In this document: positions 20,172 to 29,794 of the stretch, in pieces | How the letters are laid out: each line of letters opens with the position of its first letter | How positions within the stretch are numbered: the stretch's first letter is position 1 | Assembly (NCBI RefSeq): GCF_001552475.1 | Contig: NZ_BCRG01000005.1 | Location: forward strand, 1 to 64,000 | Source of the DNA: Microbacterium oleivorans NBRC 103075 | GTDB taxonomy: Bacteria; Actinomycetota; Actinomycetes; Actinomycetales; Microbacteriaceae | Length of the DNA stretch: 64,000 nucleotides | Direction: 5' to 3' | Program-made: the position numbers and the translations under genes | The notes under the pieces: model-generated | What the model was told of the DNA's origin: nothing | The model's database searches: none | The model's input: only the letters and a program-made list of their open reading frames with translations

Positions 20172-21434
20172 ATGAAGAAGACCCTCGGAGCACTGTCGCT
20201 CCTCGGCGCGTCGGCCCTCGCCCTCTCCGGCTGCGCCGGCGGCGGATCGCCCACCGGCGGGAGCGCCGCCACCGGAGAGCTGACGGTCTGGCTGGTCGGC
20301 ACGGACACGCCCCAGGATGCGCGGGACTACCTGAAGAAGACGTTCGAGCAGCAGAACGACGGCTGGACCCTCACGATCGAAGAGAAGACGTGGGCAGACA
20401 CGACCGAGGGGTACGTCGCCGCCCTGTCCTCGAACGACGCCCCCGACCTCGTGGAGGTCGGGAACACGCAGGCGCCCGGGTTCATCGATCAGGGGCTGTT
20501 CGCCGACATCACCGACATCCGCGACGATCTCGGTGGCGACGACATGCTCCCCGCCTTCGTCGAGAGCGCGACCCTGGACGGTGCCCTGTACGCGGCGCCG
20601 TACTACGCCGGCTCTCGTGTCGTCTTCTACTCGCCGACGACCTACGGGGGCGAGCTCCCCGCGACACTGAGCGACTATGTGAAGGCCGGCATCGACAACA
20701 CGACCGGCAGCAAGTCCGGCATCTACGCGCCCGGCAAGGACTGGTACAACGCGTTGCCCTACGTCTGGGCCAACGGCGGCGAGATCGCCACCCTCGAAGG
20801 GGACAAGTGGGTCGGCGGTTTCTCGAGCGAGGGCGGCGTGGAGGGGCTCACCATGCTCCAGGACGTCTACAAGAACGCCACCATCGCTCCCGCCGACGCC
20901 GACGAGACCGATCCCCAGGTGCCGTTCTGTGCGGGCGAGGTCGGGTTCCTCTCGGCGCCCAGCTGGGTGCAGTGGTCGATCCTCGCTCCGGCCGATGCCG
21001 AAGCACCCGGATGCCCCGACGACACCGGCAAGGACATGGCGGCGTTCGCGCTCCCCGGGATGACCGAGGGTGAGGTCGCACCGGTCTTCGCCGGGGGATC
21101 GAGCATCGCCGTCGCGGCGAAGTCCGACGCGCCGGACATGTCCGAGGCTGCACTCGAGATCATCCTGTCGGAGGGGTACCAGAAGATCCTCGCCGAGAAC
21201 GGACTCATTCCCGCTCGCACCTCGTTCGCGCAGTACCTGCCCGACAACCAGATCACGGCCGAGGCGGCGAAGGCCGCGGCATCCTCCAAGGCCGTCCCGG
21301 CCAGCCCGAAGTGGGTCGAGGTCGAGTCTGCGGGTGTCATCAAGGACGCCCTCGTGAAGATCGCGCAGGGAGGCGACGTCGCCGAGATCGCAGCCGCCCT
21401 CGACGGTCAGATCGAAGCGATCCTCAACTCCTGA
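20172..21434 (+). CDS. sugar ABC transporter substrate-binding lipoprotein (GlcNAc/chitobiose type)
   Basis: A 420-residue extracellular binding lipoprotein: signal MKKTLGALSLLGASALALSGC with lipobox ALSGC. The N-lobe has ELTVWLVGTDTPQDARDYLKKTFEQQ, then DAPDLVEVGNTQAPGF and YYAGSRVVFYSP, a pattern seen in the NgcE/DasA-type CUT1 proteins. GAAGGAATCGCT supplies the ribosome binding site. It begins a five-gene run with two permeases and a ROK kinase. Uptake of GlcNAc or N,N'-diacetylchitobiose is inferred from the linked NagA and hexosaminidase. Confidence 0.9.
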   Translation: MKKTLGALSLLGASALALSGCAGGGSPTGGSAATGELTVWLVGTDTPQDARDYLKKTFEQQNDGWTLTIEEKTWADTTEGYVAALSSNDAPDLVEVGNTQAPGFIDQGLFADITDIRDDLGGDDMLPAFVESATLDGALYAAPYYAGSRVVFYSPTTYGGELPATLSDYVKAGIDNTTGSKSGIYAPGKDWYNALPYVWANGGEIATLEGDKWVGGFSSEGGVEGLTMLQDVYKNATIAPADADETDPQVPFCAGEVGFLSAPSWVQWSILAPADAEAPGCPDDTGKDMAAFALPGMTEGEVAPVFAGGSSIAVAAKSDAPDMSEAALEIILSEGYQKILAENGLIPARTSFAQYLPDNQITAEAAKAAASSKAVPASPKWVEVESAGVIKDALVKIAQGGDVAEIAAALDGQIEAILNS

Positions 21435-21493
21435 CCGACGCGGCGCAGGGGGCGGTGCGCCCTCTGCGCCGCCCCCACTCCGCGGAGACGACG

Positions 21494-22465
21494 ATGTCCG
21501 GAACCCTCACCCGCACCGCGCCCGCGCGGGCGACCCGCGATCCCCTCGCGACGGCGACGCGTGAGCGCGCCCGCCGCCGAAAGGACGGCGCGGCGGCACT
21601 CACCCTGCTCGGGCCCTCGCTCGTCATCCTGGCCGTGATGGTGGGCTATCCCGCCGTCCTCATGGTGGTGCAGTCGTTCACCGACTATTCGATCCGGGAC
21701 AAAGTCCAGGGCACGGTTCCCGACGTCGTCGGGTTCGCGAACTACCTCGAGGTGTTCACGGCGTCGGACTTCCCGGCCGTCCTGGTTCGAAGCTTGGGCC
21801 TCATGCTCGTGATGACGATCCTGATCGTCGGGCTCGGTGCGCTCGTCGCCGTCCTCATGACCCGACTGACCCGAGGGTGGCGATTGCTCGTGTCGGTCGG
21901 ACTGCTCCTGGCCTGGGCGATGCCGCCGCTGGCGGCGACGACCGTCTGGGGTTGGATCTTCGATGCGCAGTACGGGCTGGTGAACTGGCTGCTGAACGCC
22001 GTCACCGGCACGACCGACTTCACGAACCATTCGTGGCTGCTCGACCCGTGGTCGTTCTTCGTCGTGCTCACGATCATCGTCGTCTGGCAGGGGGTGCCGT
22101 TCGCGGCGTTCACCCTCTACGCGGCGCTCGGGCAGGTTCCCGGCGAGGTGCTCGAGGCCGCCTCGCTCGACGGCGCGACGGGGATCCGCCGGTTCCGGCT
22201 CGTCGTCTACCCGTTCCTGCGGAACGTCGTCACCGTCGTGGTCGTGCTGCAGGTCATCTGGAACCTCCGCATCTTCACGCAGGTGTACACACTTCAGCAG
22301 CGCGGCGGGCTCGCGTCCGAGACGAACGTTCTCGGGACCTACATCTTCCGGCAGGGGGTCGGGGAGTTCGGCGTCACGAGCGCGATCGGCGTGCTGACCG
22401 TCATCCTGCTCCTCGCCCTGTCGTGGGGCTATGTCCGCACGACCCTCAAGGAGGAGGAGCTGTGA
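21494..22465 (+). CDS. sugar ABC transporter permease (MalF/NgcF type)
   Basis: A 323-residue inner-membrane permease. A 35-residue Arg-rich cytoplasmic start precedes TLLGPSLVILAVMVGYPAV. Six membrane segments follow, and the EAA loop reads EVLEAASLDGATGIRRFRLVVYPFLR. GGAG lies 7 bases before the ATG at 21494. The longer frame from 21311 would run through the binding-protein gene and is rejected. Stop and next start overlap (GTGA). Confidence 0.92.
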   Translation: MSGTLTRTAPARATRDPLATATRERARRRKDGAAALTLLGPSLVILAVMVGYPAVLMVVQSFTDYSIRDKVQGTVPDVVGFANYLEVFTASDFPAVLVRSLGLMLVMTILIVGLGALVAVLMTRLTRGWRLLVSVGLLLAWAMPPLAATTVWGWIFDAQYGLVNWLLNAVTGTTDFTNHSWLLDPWSFFVVLTIIVVWQGVPFAAFTLYAALGQVPGEVLEAASLDGATGIRRFRLVVYPFLRNVVTVVVVLQVIWNLRIFTQVYTLQQRGGLASETNVLGTYIFRQGVGEFGVTSAIGVLTVILLLALSWGYVRTTLKEEEL

Positions 22466-23424
22466 GCACGCAGATCACCCCGGCCGCGCAGCTGTCGACC
22501 GTCGGCGTCGAGGAGGTCGCCGGGCGGGTCGGCGACGCCCGGACGGTGCTACCCGACTCGCTTGCTGCGCGGCGTCGTCGACGCTCGCCAGTGGGTCGCC
22601 TCCTGCTGAACCTCGCCGCTCTCGTCGTCTTCGTCTGCTCGGTGTTCCCCGTCTACTGGATGCTGAACATGTCGTTCACGCGGGGCGAGTCGATCATCAG
22701 TCGCTCCCCGAGCTTTCTGCCGCTCGACTTCACGCTCCGCAACTACGAGACCGCCTGGAACCGCGAAGCCGCACCGGGCCAGACCGACTTCGTGCACGGC
22801 GTCATCAGCTCGGGGCTCGTCACCGTCGGAGTGCTCGTCATCACCCTGCTCGTGGCCTTCCTCGCCTCGATCGCAGTGGCCCGCATCCGTTTCCGCGGTC
22901 GTCGCACGTTCATCGTCTCCGTGCTCATCGTCCAGATGATCCCGGGCGAGGCCATGATGTTCACGATCTACGGGATGATCGACGACTGGCGGCTCATGAA
23001 CACCCTCGTCGGTCTCGGGATCGTCTACGTCGCCGCAGTCGTCCCCTTCACGATTTGGACTCTGCGCGGGTTCGTCGCGGGAGTGCCGGTCGACCTCGAG
23101 GAAGCGGCGATGATCGACGGCTGCACGCGCTCGCAGGCGTTCTGGAAGGTCACCTTCCCGCTCCTCGCCCCGGGCCTCGTCGCCACCGGCGTCTTCGCGT
23201 TCATCCAGTCGTGGAACGAGTTCACGATGGCCCTCCTGCTCCTGCGCGGCCAGAACCTGACCCTGCCGCCGTGGCTGCTGTCGTTCCAGTCCGCGACCGA
23301 GGCGACGAACTGGGGTGCGGTGATGGCGGCATCCACCCTCATCTCGATCCCCGTCGTCGTGTTCTTCCTGATCGTGCAGGGACGGATGTCGGGCGGCCTC
23401 GTCTCGGGCGCCGTGAAGGGCTGA
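22462..23424 (+). CDS. sugar ABC transporter permease (MalG/NgcG type)
   Basis: A 320-residue inner-membrane permease starting at GTG 22462, coupled to the upstream permease by the GTGA overlap with GGAGGAGG just before it. The 40-residue N-terminal tail ends in RRRRRS. Membrane segments include LLLNLAALVVFVCSVFPVYW, the EAA loop is DLEEAAMIDGCTRSQAFWKVTFPLLAP, and the end is GLVSGAVKG. As in the mannoside operon, no ATPase gene is linked. Confidence 0.92.
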   Translation: MSTQITPAAQLSTVGVEEVAGRVGDARTVLPDSLAARRRRRSPVGRLLLNLAALVVFVCSVFPVYWMLNMSFTRGESIISRSPSFLPLDFTLRNYETAWNREAAPGQTDFVHGVISSGLVTVGVLVITLLVAFLASIAVARIRFRGRRTFIVSVLIVQMIPGEAMMFTIYGMIDDWRLMNTLVGLGIVYVAAVVPFTIWTLRGFVAGVPVDLEEAAMIDGCTRSQAFWKVTFPLLAPGLVATGVFAFIQSWNEFTMALLLLRGQNLTLPPWLLSFQSATEATNWGAVMAASTLISIPVVVFFLIVQGRMSGGLVSGAVKG

Positions 23425-23425
23425 C

Positions 23426-24328
23426 ATGCGCGTCGGAGTCGACGTCGGCGGCACGAAGATCCTCGCCGTCGCCGTGGACGAGGGCGGGGCTGTGGTCTCG
23501 GCGGTGCGCCGCGAGACGGGGTGGGGCGCCGACGCCGTCGTCGACGGCATCTGCGCCGCGGTCGAGACGGTCTCGCAGGGGCGACGACCCGATGCGATCG
23601 GTGTGGGTGTGCCGGGCCAGGTCGCGCCGCGCGGCATCGTGCGGCACGCCCTCAACCTCGGAATCGATTCCCTCGATCTCGCCGCGGCCGTGGAGGACCG
23701 GATCGGCGCCCGGCCCGTCGTCGAGAACGACGTGCGTGCCGCGGCCGTCGGGGTGTCGGCGCTGCTGCCCGAGGTCGCCTCGCTCGCCTACCTCAACCTC
23801 GGGACAGGAGTCGCCGCCGGCATCGCGCAGGGCGGGATGCCGTGGCGCGGCGCTCGTGGCGCGGCCGGGGAGATAGGGCACGTGAGCGTCGACCCTGCCG
23901 GCCCCGTCTGCCCGTGCGGTCAGCGCGGATGCATCGAGGCGCTCGCCGGCGGCGATGCCGTGGCCGCGCGTTGGGGGCAGGCGGCGACCCTCCCCGTGGC
24001 CGAGGTCTTCGAGGCCGCGGACGCGGGCGACCCGCTCGCCTTGTCGGTGCGAGCGGACCTGGTCCGCGGGGTGGCCGCCGCGGTGCAGTTGCTCGTCCTG
24101 ACCACCGACGTGGAGCGCGTCGTCCTCGGCGGCGGGGTCGCGAACCTCGGCGAGCGGCTGCGCCGACCCGTGCGCACGGCGCTGCGGGCCGCGGCATCCG
24201 GGTCGGTGTTCCTCGCCTCACTGGATCTTGCGGACCGCGTCGTGCCGGTTCCTTCGGACGCGCCGATCGGTGCGCTCGGCGCGGCGCTTCTGGCGGGGGC
24301 GCCTGCCGCCGCGGTCCCGGGAATGTGA
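23426..24328 (+). CDS. ROK-family sugar kinase, probable N-acetylglucosamine kinase
   Basis: A 300-residue kinase. The ATP-binding motif MRVGVDVGGTKILAVAVDE opens the protein. It has ENDVRAAAVG with the catalytic Asp region, LNLGTGVAAGIAQGG, GEIGHVSVDP and the zinc motif CPCGQRGCIE, all standard for ROK glucokinase/GlcNAc kinases. It would phosphorylate imported GlcNAc at O6 for NagA. The ATG is one base past the permease stop. This is the last gene of the operon, and an unusual pair of long inverted repeats follows before the converging nagA. Confidence 0.88.
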   Translation: MRVGVDVGGTKILAVAVDEGGAVVSAVRRETGWGADAVVDGICAAVETVSQGRRPDAIGVGVPGQVAPRGIVRHALNLGIDSLDLAAAVEDRIGARPVVENDVRAAAVGVSALLPEVASLAYLNLGTGVAAGIAQGGMPWRGARGAAGEIGHVSVDPAGPVCPCGQRGCIEALAGGDAVAARWGQAATLPVAEVFEAADAGDPLALSVRADLVRGVAAAVQLLVLTTDVERVVLGGGVANLGERLRRPVRTALRAAASGSVFLASLDLADRVVPVPSDAPIGALGAALLAGAPAAAVPGM

Positions 24329-24342
24329 ACGAGGCGCTGATT

Positions 24343-24414
24343 CGTATCCGGTCTCCACGCGAGCACGCGGAGCGTGCGAGATCAGCTCGGCCGCATCGAT
24401 CGGGACCGGATACG
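24343..24414. repeat. long-loop inverted repeat
   Basis: Perfect 11-bp arms CGTATCCGGTC (24343-24353) and GACCGGATACG (24404-24414) enclose 50 nt that contain a smaller CACGC/GCGTG hairpin. It lies between the converging ROK kinase and nagA genes. It could terminate transcription from the left; the arm sequence was not noticed elsewhere in the window. Confidence 0.6.
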
Positions 24415-24470
24415 GAACGCGTCGTGCTCAGGGGCAGGCGGAGTCCGCGTCGGTGTCGCTCCGATCCGCG

Positions 24471-24548
24471 CGGACCGTTCTCCGGAGAAACTGTCCGCCA
24501 GGCGGGGACGCGGCCCCGCGGGAGCGCATCCGTCCGGAGAACGGTCCG
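24471..24548. repeat. long-loop inverted repeat
   Basis: Perfect 16-bp arms CGGACCGTTCTCCGGA (24471-24486) and TCCGGAGAACGGTCCG (24533-24548) enclose 46 nt, with nested CCGCC/GGCGG and CGCGG/CCGCG hairpins. The right arm ends 19 nt before the nagA stop at 24567, so on the minus strand it could terminate nagA. Architecture matches the elements at 28670 and 24343, but the sequence differs. Confidence 0.7.
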
Positions 24549-24566
24549 GCAGCTTGGATGCCGCGG

Positions 24567-25715
24567 TCAGACCGTCCCGGTGAAGACCCGCCGCACGTGC
24601 AGGTCGGCGTCGAGGAGCACGGCGTCGGCGACCGCGCCGACGGCGAGCGAGCCGAGATCGGGCCGGCCGATCGTGCGCGCCGGGGTGCGGGTGAGAGCCG
24701 TGACCGCGTCGGGGAGGGCGACTCCGGCGGTGACCGCGGTGCGGAGCGCGGCATCCTGCGTCAGCGTCGACCCGGCTATCGTGCCGTCGGCCAAGCGGGC
24801 GACACCGGCGTCGACGCTCACCTCGAGCGATCCGAGGCGGTAGGTCCCGTCGGCGGAGCCGGCGGCGGCCATCGCATCGGTCACGAGCGCGACGCGACCG
24901 GGAGCGGCGGCGAACAGCATCCGGATCACGTCGGGGTGCAGGTGCACGCCGTCGGCGATGACCTCGATCGTCACCCGCGGGTCGCCGGTGGCGGCGCCGA
25001 CCGGTCCGGGTGCTCGATGGTGGAGCCCGGGCATCGCGTTGAAGGCGTGGGTGAGAAGCGTCGCGCCGGCGTCGAACGCGCGGCGGGTCGCGTCGGCGTC
25101 GGCGTCGGTGTGGCCGACCGCGACGACGACGCCGGCTGCGACGAACGTCGCGATCGCCTCGTGGCCGCCCGGCAGCTCGGGTGCGAGCGTCACCTGGACG
25201 AGCGATCCGCGGGCCGCTTCGATCAGGGCGGTCACAACCTCGGGCGTGGGGTCCAGGAGCAGCTCCGGGTCGTGGGCGCCGTGGTGACCCGGGTCGAGGA
25301 ACGGTCCCTCGAGGTGCGCGCCGAGAACCGAGGCATCCGTCTTCGCGAGATCCGCGATCGCGCCGAGTCGTGTCGCGAGGTCGGCGGGCGAGCCCGCGAC
25401 GAGGGAGATCACCGCGCGCGTCGTGCCATGCGCGAGGTGCAGGGCCCGCGCCGCGCGGATCGCGCCGGAGCCGTCCTCGTGCGCGTATCCGCCGCCGCCG
25501 TGACCGTGCAGGTCGACGAACCCCGGCGTGAGCACAGCGCCGTCGCCGGCGACCGCGCGCGCGTCGACGACCTCATCCGCGTCGAGCACGCGCCAGGTCT
25601 CGCCGGTGCCGGATGCCGCGACCCGGCCCGCGTCGAGGTGAACCCATGCGTCCGGGGTTTCCCTCCCGCCGTCGACCAGCAGGGCCGAGTGGATGAGGCG
25701 CGTCACGTCGTCCAC
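24567..25715 (-). CDS. nagA: N-acetylglucosamine-6-phosphate deacetylase
   Basis: A 382-residue amidohydrolase converting GlcNAc-6-P to glucosamine-6-P and acetate in the cytoplasm. Landmarks: [15 protein letters not shown] (metal-site HxH), [17 protein letters not shown] (metal Glu), [10 protein letters not shown] and LTHAFNAM (metal His residues), and [11 protein letters not shown] with the catalytic Asp. GTG at 25715 follows GAGGAGG at ideal distance and overlaps the end of the hexosaminidase gene by 13 bp. GTG at 25706 is a weaker alternative. A glucosamine-6-P deaminase (nagB) is not in the window. Confidence 0.94.
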   Translation of the reverse strand: MDDVTRLIHSALLVDGGRETPDAWVHLDAGRVAASGTGETWRVLDADEVVDARAVAGDGAVLTPGFVDLHGHGGGGYAHEDGSGAIRAARALHLAHGTTRAVISLVAGSPADLATRLGAIADLAKTDASVLGAHLEGPFLDPGHHGAHDPELLLDPTPEVVTALIEAARGSLVQVTLAPELPGGHEAIATFVAAGVVVAVGHTDADADATRRAFDAGATLLTHAFNAMPGLHHRAPGPVGAATGDPRVTIEVIADGVHLHPDVIRMLFAAAPGRVALVTDAMAAAGSADGTYRLGSLEVSVDAGVARLADGTIAGSTLTQDAALRTAVTAGVALPDAVTALTRTPARTIGRPDLGSLAVGAVADAVLLDADLHVRRVFTGTV

Positions 25716-27175
25716 GGGACCTCCTCGAGGGCGGGGAAGTGGATGCCGAGAGTCGTCCACAGCGGCCCGAGACCACCGACCCGGCTGCGGAACGATTCCC
25801 ACGTCCGCTCCGGCCCGAGGGCTGGAGACCAGGCGATCTCCGCGGCAGCCGCGATGCGTGGGAACGCGAGCGCATCGATATCGGCGAGCGTCGCGACGGT
25901 CTCGGTCCAGAGCGGCGCCTCGACGCCGAGGATCGCGTCCTCGGCAAGGTCTTCGACGACGGTCGACGGCTCCCACGCGTAGGCGCGCTCGAGGCTCGTC
26001 ACGCCGTTCGCCCAGGTGAGGCCGAGGGCCGAGTCCGCCGTCGGCTTCATGTCGAGGTAGATCGCATCGGCGGGGGAGAGGACGACCCGGCCGCCGCGCT
26101 CGGCGAAGGCGCGGGCGTGCTGCGGGGCGGCATCCGTCGGCGTGACGAACCCCCAGTACTGGCCGACCGTGCCGGGTGCCAGGCTCGCGACGGCGCCGGC
26201 CTCGTGCCAGGCCATCGGCGTCTTGCCGAGGTCCGCGATGACTGCGCTCGCGCGGGCGACGAAGTACGCGAAGTCCTCGGGCGCCGTGCCGAGCGACTCA
26301 TCACCGCCGAAATGCAGCCACGGCCCGGGGGTGAGTTCGGCGAGCTCGCCGAAGACGTCGCGCACGAAGTCGTACGTCGCCTCGTCGTGGACGCGCAGCG
26401 ACGAGAAGCCGACCGCGGTGCCGGTGTATGGCTCGCCCGCGACGGGGGTCGAGCCCTCCGTGATGACGTCGGTCACGGGCGCCTCGGCGAGCTCCGGATA
26501 CGCGAGCCCGACGGCGTGCGTGTGGCCCGGCATGTCGAACTCGGGGATCACGGTCATGTGGCGGGATGCCGCGTAGTCGACGATCGCGCGGTAGTCGTCC
26601 TGCGTGTAGAAGCCGCCCGGGGCGCCGTCGACCGCGGCCGCGGACCCCTTTTCGGTGAGCGCGGGTCGCGAACGCAGCTCGAGGCGCCAGCCCTGGTCAT
26701 CGGACAGGTGCAGATGCAAGACGTTGAGTTTGAGGGATGCCGCCCGGTCGATGTACGCGCGTACCGTCGCGACATCGTGGAAGTGGCGCGCGACGTCGAG
26801 CATGACGCCGCGGTAGACGAAGCGCGGCGAGTCCTCGATGCGGACGGCAGGGATCACCCAGCGCTCGCCGTCGCGGCGGACCAGTTGGCCGACCGTCTGC
26901 ACCCCGTAGAACAGTCCCGCGGCGTCCGCCCCCGTGATCCGGATGCCGGTGGCCGACACCTCGAGTCGGTACGACTCCGCGGGGCCGCCCTCGGCGGAGG
27001 CGAGGACGATGCCGTCGCCGTCGGGCAGATCGAGGCCCGTGCGCGCGGCGAGCATGGCGCGGAGCGCGGCTGCGGCATCCGGATCTCCGGTCACGCCTGC
27101 GTCGGCGAGGGGGAAAGATGCGTCGCCCGTGACCTCGACGTCTGCGGGGGAGGGCACGAGAGGAAGGGGGAGCAT
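25703..27175 (-). CDS. beta-N-acetylhexosaminidase, GH20
   Basis: A 490-residue GH20 enzyme without signal peptide, so intracellular. An N-terminal GH20b-like domain (about 1-120) precedes the barrel with [39 protein letters not shown] and [15 protein letters not shown]. The catalytic Asp-Glu pair lies in [10 protein letters not shown]. It would split imported chitobiose into GlcNAc. ATG at 27175 is used; no strong ribosome binding site is seen, and an operator-like site lies 15 bp upstream. It is translationally linked to nagA. Confidence 0.93.
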   Translation of the reverse strand: MLPLPLVPSPADVEVTGDASFPLADAGVTGDPDAAAALRAMLAARTGLDLPDGDGIVLASAEGGPAESYRLEVSATGIRITGADAAGLFYGVQTVGQLVRRDGERWVIPAVRIEDSPRFVYRGVMLDVARHFHDVATVRAYIDRAASLKLNVLHLHLSDDQGWRLELRSRPALTEKGSAAAVDGAPGGFYTQDDYRAIVDYAASRHMTVIPEFDMPGHTHAVGLAYPELAEAPVTDVITEGSTPVAGEPYTGTAVGFSSLRVHDEATYDFVRDVFGELAELTPGPWLHFGGDESLGTAPEDFAYFVARASAVIADLGKTPMAWHEAGAVASLAPGTVGQYWGFVTPTDAAPQHARAFAERGGRVVLSPADAIYLDMKPTADSALGLTWANGVTSLERAYAWEPSTVVEDLAEDAILGVEAPLWTETVATLADIDALAFPRIAAAAEIAWSPALGPERTWESFRSRVGGLGPLWTTLGIHFPALEEVPWTT

Positions 27176-27189
27176 GTCCGCCGCCGATC

Positions 27190-27208
27190 TGTAAGGTGTC
27201 CTAACAAA
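27190..27208 (-). promoter_or_regulatory. ROK-type operator candidate, site C
   Basis: On the minus strand it reads TTTGTTAGGACACCTTACA, nearly the same as site B in front of the ROK regulator 8 kb away. Its position 15-33 bp upstream of the hexosaminidase ATG fits repression of the GH20-nagA operon by the ROK regulator. Confidence 0.6.
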
Positions 27209-27253
27209 ACCGATCGGGCCAGCCTATCAGCGGCCCCATCCGTTATGCTCGCA

Positions 27254-27330
27254 GTGTCGCGACTGGCGTTGAGGTGGACCACCACCGGGGAGCGATTGAC
27301 ACGGCATTCGACCGCGCGCCTGGGCCGATG
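27254..27330 (+). ncRNA. ZTP (pfl) riboswitch in the glyA leader
   Basis: The leader carries the landmarks of the ZTP/pfl aptamer in order. The first half has CGCGACTGGCG (27258-27268) followed by GGTGGACCACCACCGGGGAGCG (27273-27294). The second half is ACCGCGCGCCTGGGC (27311-27325). ZTP riboswitches sense the purine intermediate ZMP/ZTP when 10-formyl-THF is short and commonly control glyA and folD, exactly the genes that follow. The expression platform, 27331-27370, ends in the glyA ribosome binding site (AGGAGA). Exact ends are approximate. Confidence 0.85.
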
Positions 27331-27370
27331 CGAGATTCCCCATCCCGAAAGCCGTCGTCAGGAGATCGCT

Positions 27371-28645
27371 ATGACCGATTCGCTGTTCAACGCCCCGCTG
27401 TCCGAGGTCGACCCCGAGATCGCCGATGTGCTCGAGCGGGAGCTCGACCGTCAGCGCGGGTTCCTCGAGATGATCGCCTCCGAGAACTTCGTTCCCGTCT
27501 CGGTGCTGCAGTCGCAGGGCTCCGTCCTCACCAACAAGTACGCCGAGGGCTACCCCGGCCGCCGGTACTACGGCGGCTGCGAGGTCGTCGACGTCGCCGA
27601 GGAGCTCGCGATCGAGCGCGCGAAGGCCCTCTTCGGCGCCGGGTTCGCCAACGTCCAGCCGCACTCGGGCGCCTCGGCGAACGCCGCGGTCCTCCACGCG
27701 ATCGCCCGCCCCGGTGACACGCTGCTCGGCCTGTCGCTCGACCACGGCGGCCACCTCACGCACGGCATGAAGATCAATTTCTCGGGCCGGCTCTACAACA
27801 TCGTCGCGTACGGCGTCGACGCCGAGACCTCGCTCGTCGACATGGACGAGGTTCGCCGCCTCGCCATCGAGCACAAGCCGAAGGTCATCATCGCCGGCTG
27901 GTCGGCCTACCCCCGCCAGCTCGACTTCGCCGCGTTCCGCGCCATCGCCGACGAGGTCGGTGCGCTCCTCTGGGTCGACATGGCGCACTTCGCCGGTCTC
28001 GTCGCGGCGGGCCTGCACCCCTCGCCCATCCCGCACGCGCACGTCGTCTCGACCACCGTGCACAAGACGATCGGCGGGCCTCGCTCGGGCCTCATCCTCT
28101 CGAACGACGCCGACATCGCGAAGAAGATCAACACCGCGGTCTTCCCGGGCCAGCAGGGCGGTCCGCTCATGCACGTGATCGCCGCCAAGGCGACCGCGTT
28201 CAAGCTCGCGATGACGCCGGAGTTCAAGGAGCGCCAGGAGCGCACGCTCCGGGGAGCGGCGATCCTCGCCGATCGCCTCACCCAGGACGACGTGAAGAAC
28301 GCCGGCATCGCCGTGCGCTCGGGCGGCACCGACGTGCACCTCGTCCTCGTCGACCTCCGCGAGGCCGCCATCGACGGCAAGCAGGCCGAAGACCTCCTGC
28401 ACGAGATCCGGATCACGGTCAACCGCAACGCGGTTCCGAACGACCCGCGCCCGCCGATGGTCACCTCCGGCCTGCGCATCGGCACCCCCGCGCTCGCGAC
28501 CCGCGGTTTCGGCGACGCCGAGTTCACCGAGGTCGCCGACGTGATCGCGCTCGCGCTGCTGCCCGGCGCCGACCTCGAGCCGCTCCGCGCCCGCGTCGCG
28601 AAGCTCGCCGACGGGTTCCCGCTCTACCCCGGCCTTCAGCAGTGA
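27371..28645 (+). CDS. glyA: serine hydroxymethyltransferase
   Basis: A 424-residue PLP enzyme interconverting serine and glycine with transfer of a one-carbon unit to tetrahydrofolate. Landmarks: [51 protein letters not shown], and the PLP lysine in [13 protein letters not shown]. The ATG at 27371 follows AGGAGA by 6 bases and the ZTP riboswitch by about 40. The frame is open far upstream, but that stretch is antisense to the hexosaminidase gene and not real. It is followed by folD. Confidence 0.98.
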   Translation: MTDSLFNAPLSEVDPEIADVLERELDRQRGFLEMIASENFVPVSVLQSQGSVLTNKYAEGYPGRRYYGGCEVVDVAEELAIERAKALFGAGFANVQPHSGASANAAVLHAIARPGDTLLGLSLDHGGHLTHGMKINFSGRLYNIVAYGVDAETSLVDMDEVRRLAIEHKPKVIIAGWSAYPRQLDFAAFRAIADEVGALLWVDMAHFAGLVAAGLHPSPIPHAHVVSTTVHKTIGGPRSGLILSNDADIAKKINTAVFPGQQGGPLMHVIAAKATAFKLAMTPEFKERQERTLRGAAILADRLTQDDVKNAGIAVRSGGTDVHLVLVDLREAAIDGKQAEDLLHEIRITVNRNAVPNDPRPPMVTSGLRIGTPALATRGFGDAEFTEVADVIALALLPGADLEPLRARVAKLADGFPLYPGLQQ

Positions 28646-28669
28646 CCGCTCGGATCCGGCCCCTTCACC

Positions 28670-28746
28670 GACCGCGAGACTGCGCGCACGCCTCGAGACA
28701 GGGGTCTTGGGCCGCAGTCTCGAGCTCCGGGTGCAGTCTCGCGGTC
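28670..28746. repeat. nested long inverted repeat between glyA and folD
   Basis: Outer perfect 14-bp arms GACCGCGAGACTGC (28670-28683) and GCAGTCTCGCGGTC (28733-28746) enclose 49 nt. Inside is a second pair, CTCGAGAC (28692-28699) with GTCTCGAG (28717-28724). The GCAGTCTCG word occurs on both right arms. It lies 24 bp after the glyA stop and 14 bp before the folD ribosome binding site, so it could modulate read-through or stabilise one end of the transcript. Confidence 0.7.
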
Positions 28747-28769
28747 GAGGGGCGACGACAGGAGACATC

Positions 28770-29660
28770 ATGACCGCTCGGATCCTCGACGGTAAGGCGG
28801 CCTCGGCCGCGATCAAAACGGAGCTCGCCGAGCGCGTCGCCGTGTTGAAGGAGCGCGGCGTGACGCCCGGGATCGCCACCGTCCTCGTGGGGGCGGACCC
28901 GGCATCCCAGCTCTACGTCGGGATGAAGCACCGGCAGTCCGAGGCGATCGGAATGAACTCGATCCAGCGCGAGCTGCCCGCCGACGCGTCGCAGGAGCAG
29001 GTCGAGGCGCTGATCGATGAGCTCAACGCCGACCCCGCCTGCCACGGCTACATCGTGCAGCTGCCGCTGCCGAAGCACCTCGACACCGACCGGATCCTCG
29101 AGCGGATCGATCCCGAGAAGGATGCCGACGGCCTCCACCCGACGAACCTCGGTCGCCTGGTGCTCAACGTCAACACCGCGATCACGTCGCCGCTGCCCTG
29201 CACGCCGCGCGGGGTCATCGAGCTGCTGCTGCGCAACGGCTACGACCTGAACGGCAAACACGTCGTCGTCGTCGGACGCGGCGTCACGATCGGCCGGTCG
29301 ATCGGCCTGCTGCTGACCCGTCGCGAGTACAACGCGACCGTGACGCTCACCCACACCGGCACGACCGACCTCGGCGCGCACCTGCGCGAAGCCGACGTCA
29401 TCGTCGCAGCCGCGGGTGTGAAGCACATCGTCACCGCCGAGCACGTGAAGCCCGGCGCCGCCGTCCTCGACGTCGGCGTCACGCGCGAGGACGACCCCGA
29501 GACCGGCAAGAGCCGCGTCTTCGGCGACGTGCACCCGGATGTCGCGGACGTCGCGGGCTGGGTATCGCCGAACCCCGGCGGCGTCGGCCCGATGACGGTC
29601 GCGCTGCTGATGACGAACGTCGTCGAGGTGGCCGAGCGCGCTGCGGGGCTGCGCGTCTGA
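28770..29660 (+). CDS. folD: bifunctional methylenetetrahydrofolate dehydrogenase/cyclohydrolase
   Basis: A 296-residue enzyme that interconverts methylene-, methenyl- and formyl-tetrahydrofolate with NADP. Landmarks: [23 protein letters not shown] with the active-site Lys, [55 protein letters not shown] for NADP, and [16 protein letters not shown]. Start ATG 28770 follows AGGAGA. It shares the ZTP-controlled transcript with glyA and ends at a strong terminator. Confidence 0.97.
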   Translation: MTARILDGKAASAAIKTELAERVAVLKERGVTPGIATVLVGADPASQLYVGMKHRQSEAIGMNSIQRELPADASQEQVEALIDELNADPACHGYIVQLPLPKHLDTDRILERIDPEKDADGLHPTNLGRLVLNVNTAITSPLPCTPRGVIELLLRNGYDLNGKHVVVVGRGVTIGRSIGLLLTRREYNATVTLTHTGTTDLGAHLREADVIVAAAGVKHIVTAEHVKPGAAVLDVGVTREDDPETGKSRVFGDVHPDVADVAGWVSPNPGGVGPMTVALLMTNVVEVAERAAGLRV

Positions 29661-29674
29661 CGCCCGCTTTGTGA

Positions 29675-29709
29675 GCGAGGGATGCCGGGTGTCGCCCGGC
29701 ATCCCTCGC
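29675..29709 (+). terminator. terminator after folD
   Basis: Perfect 15-bp arms GCGAGGGATGCCGGG (29675-29689) and CCCGGCATCCCTCGC (29695-29709) with a 5-nt loop start 14 nt after the folD stop. This is the strongest GGATGCC-type hairpin in the window. Confidence 0.88.
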
Positions 29710-29731
29710 CTTGGTTAACGGGAGGTGCTCG

Positions 29732-29770
29732 CCTGTCGCAATGTGCGGGGGCGCGCGGCGTTGCGACAGG
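29732..29770. repeat. inverted repeat before the amino-acid ABC operon end
   Basis: Perfect 10-bp arms CCTGTCGCAA (29732-29741) and TTGCGACAGG (29761-29770) with a 19-nt GC-rich interior. It lies between the folD terminator and the stop of the converging ATPase gene (29795), where it may terminate the minus-strand operon. Confidence 0.6.
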
Positions 29771-29794
29771 GGAAGCTGCGCGGGGCGCCGAGCC

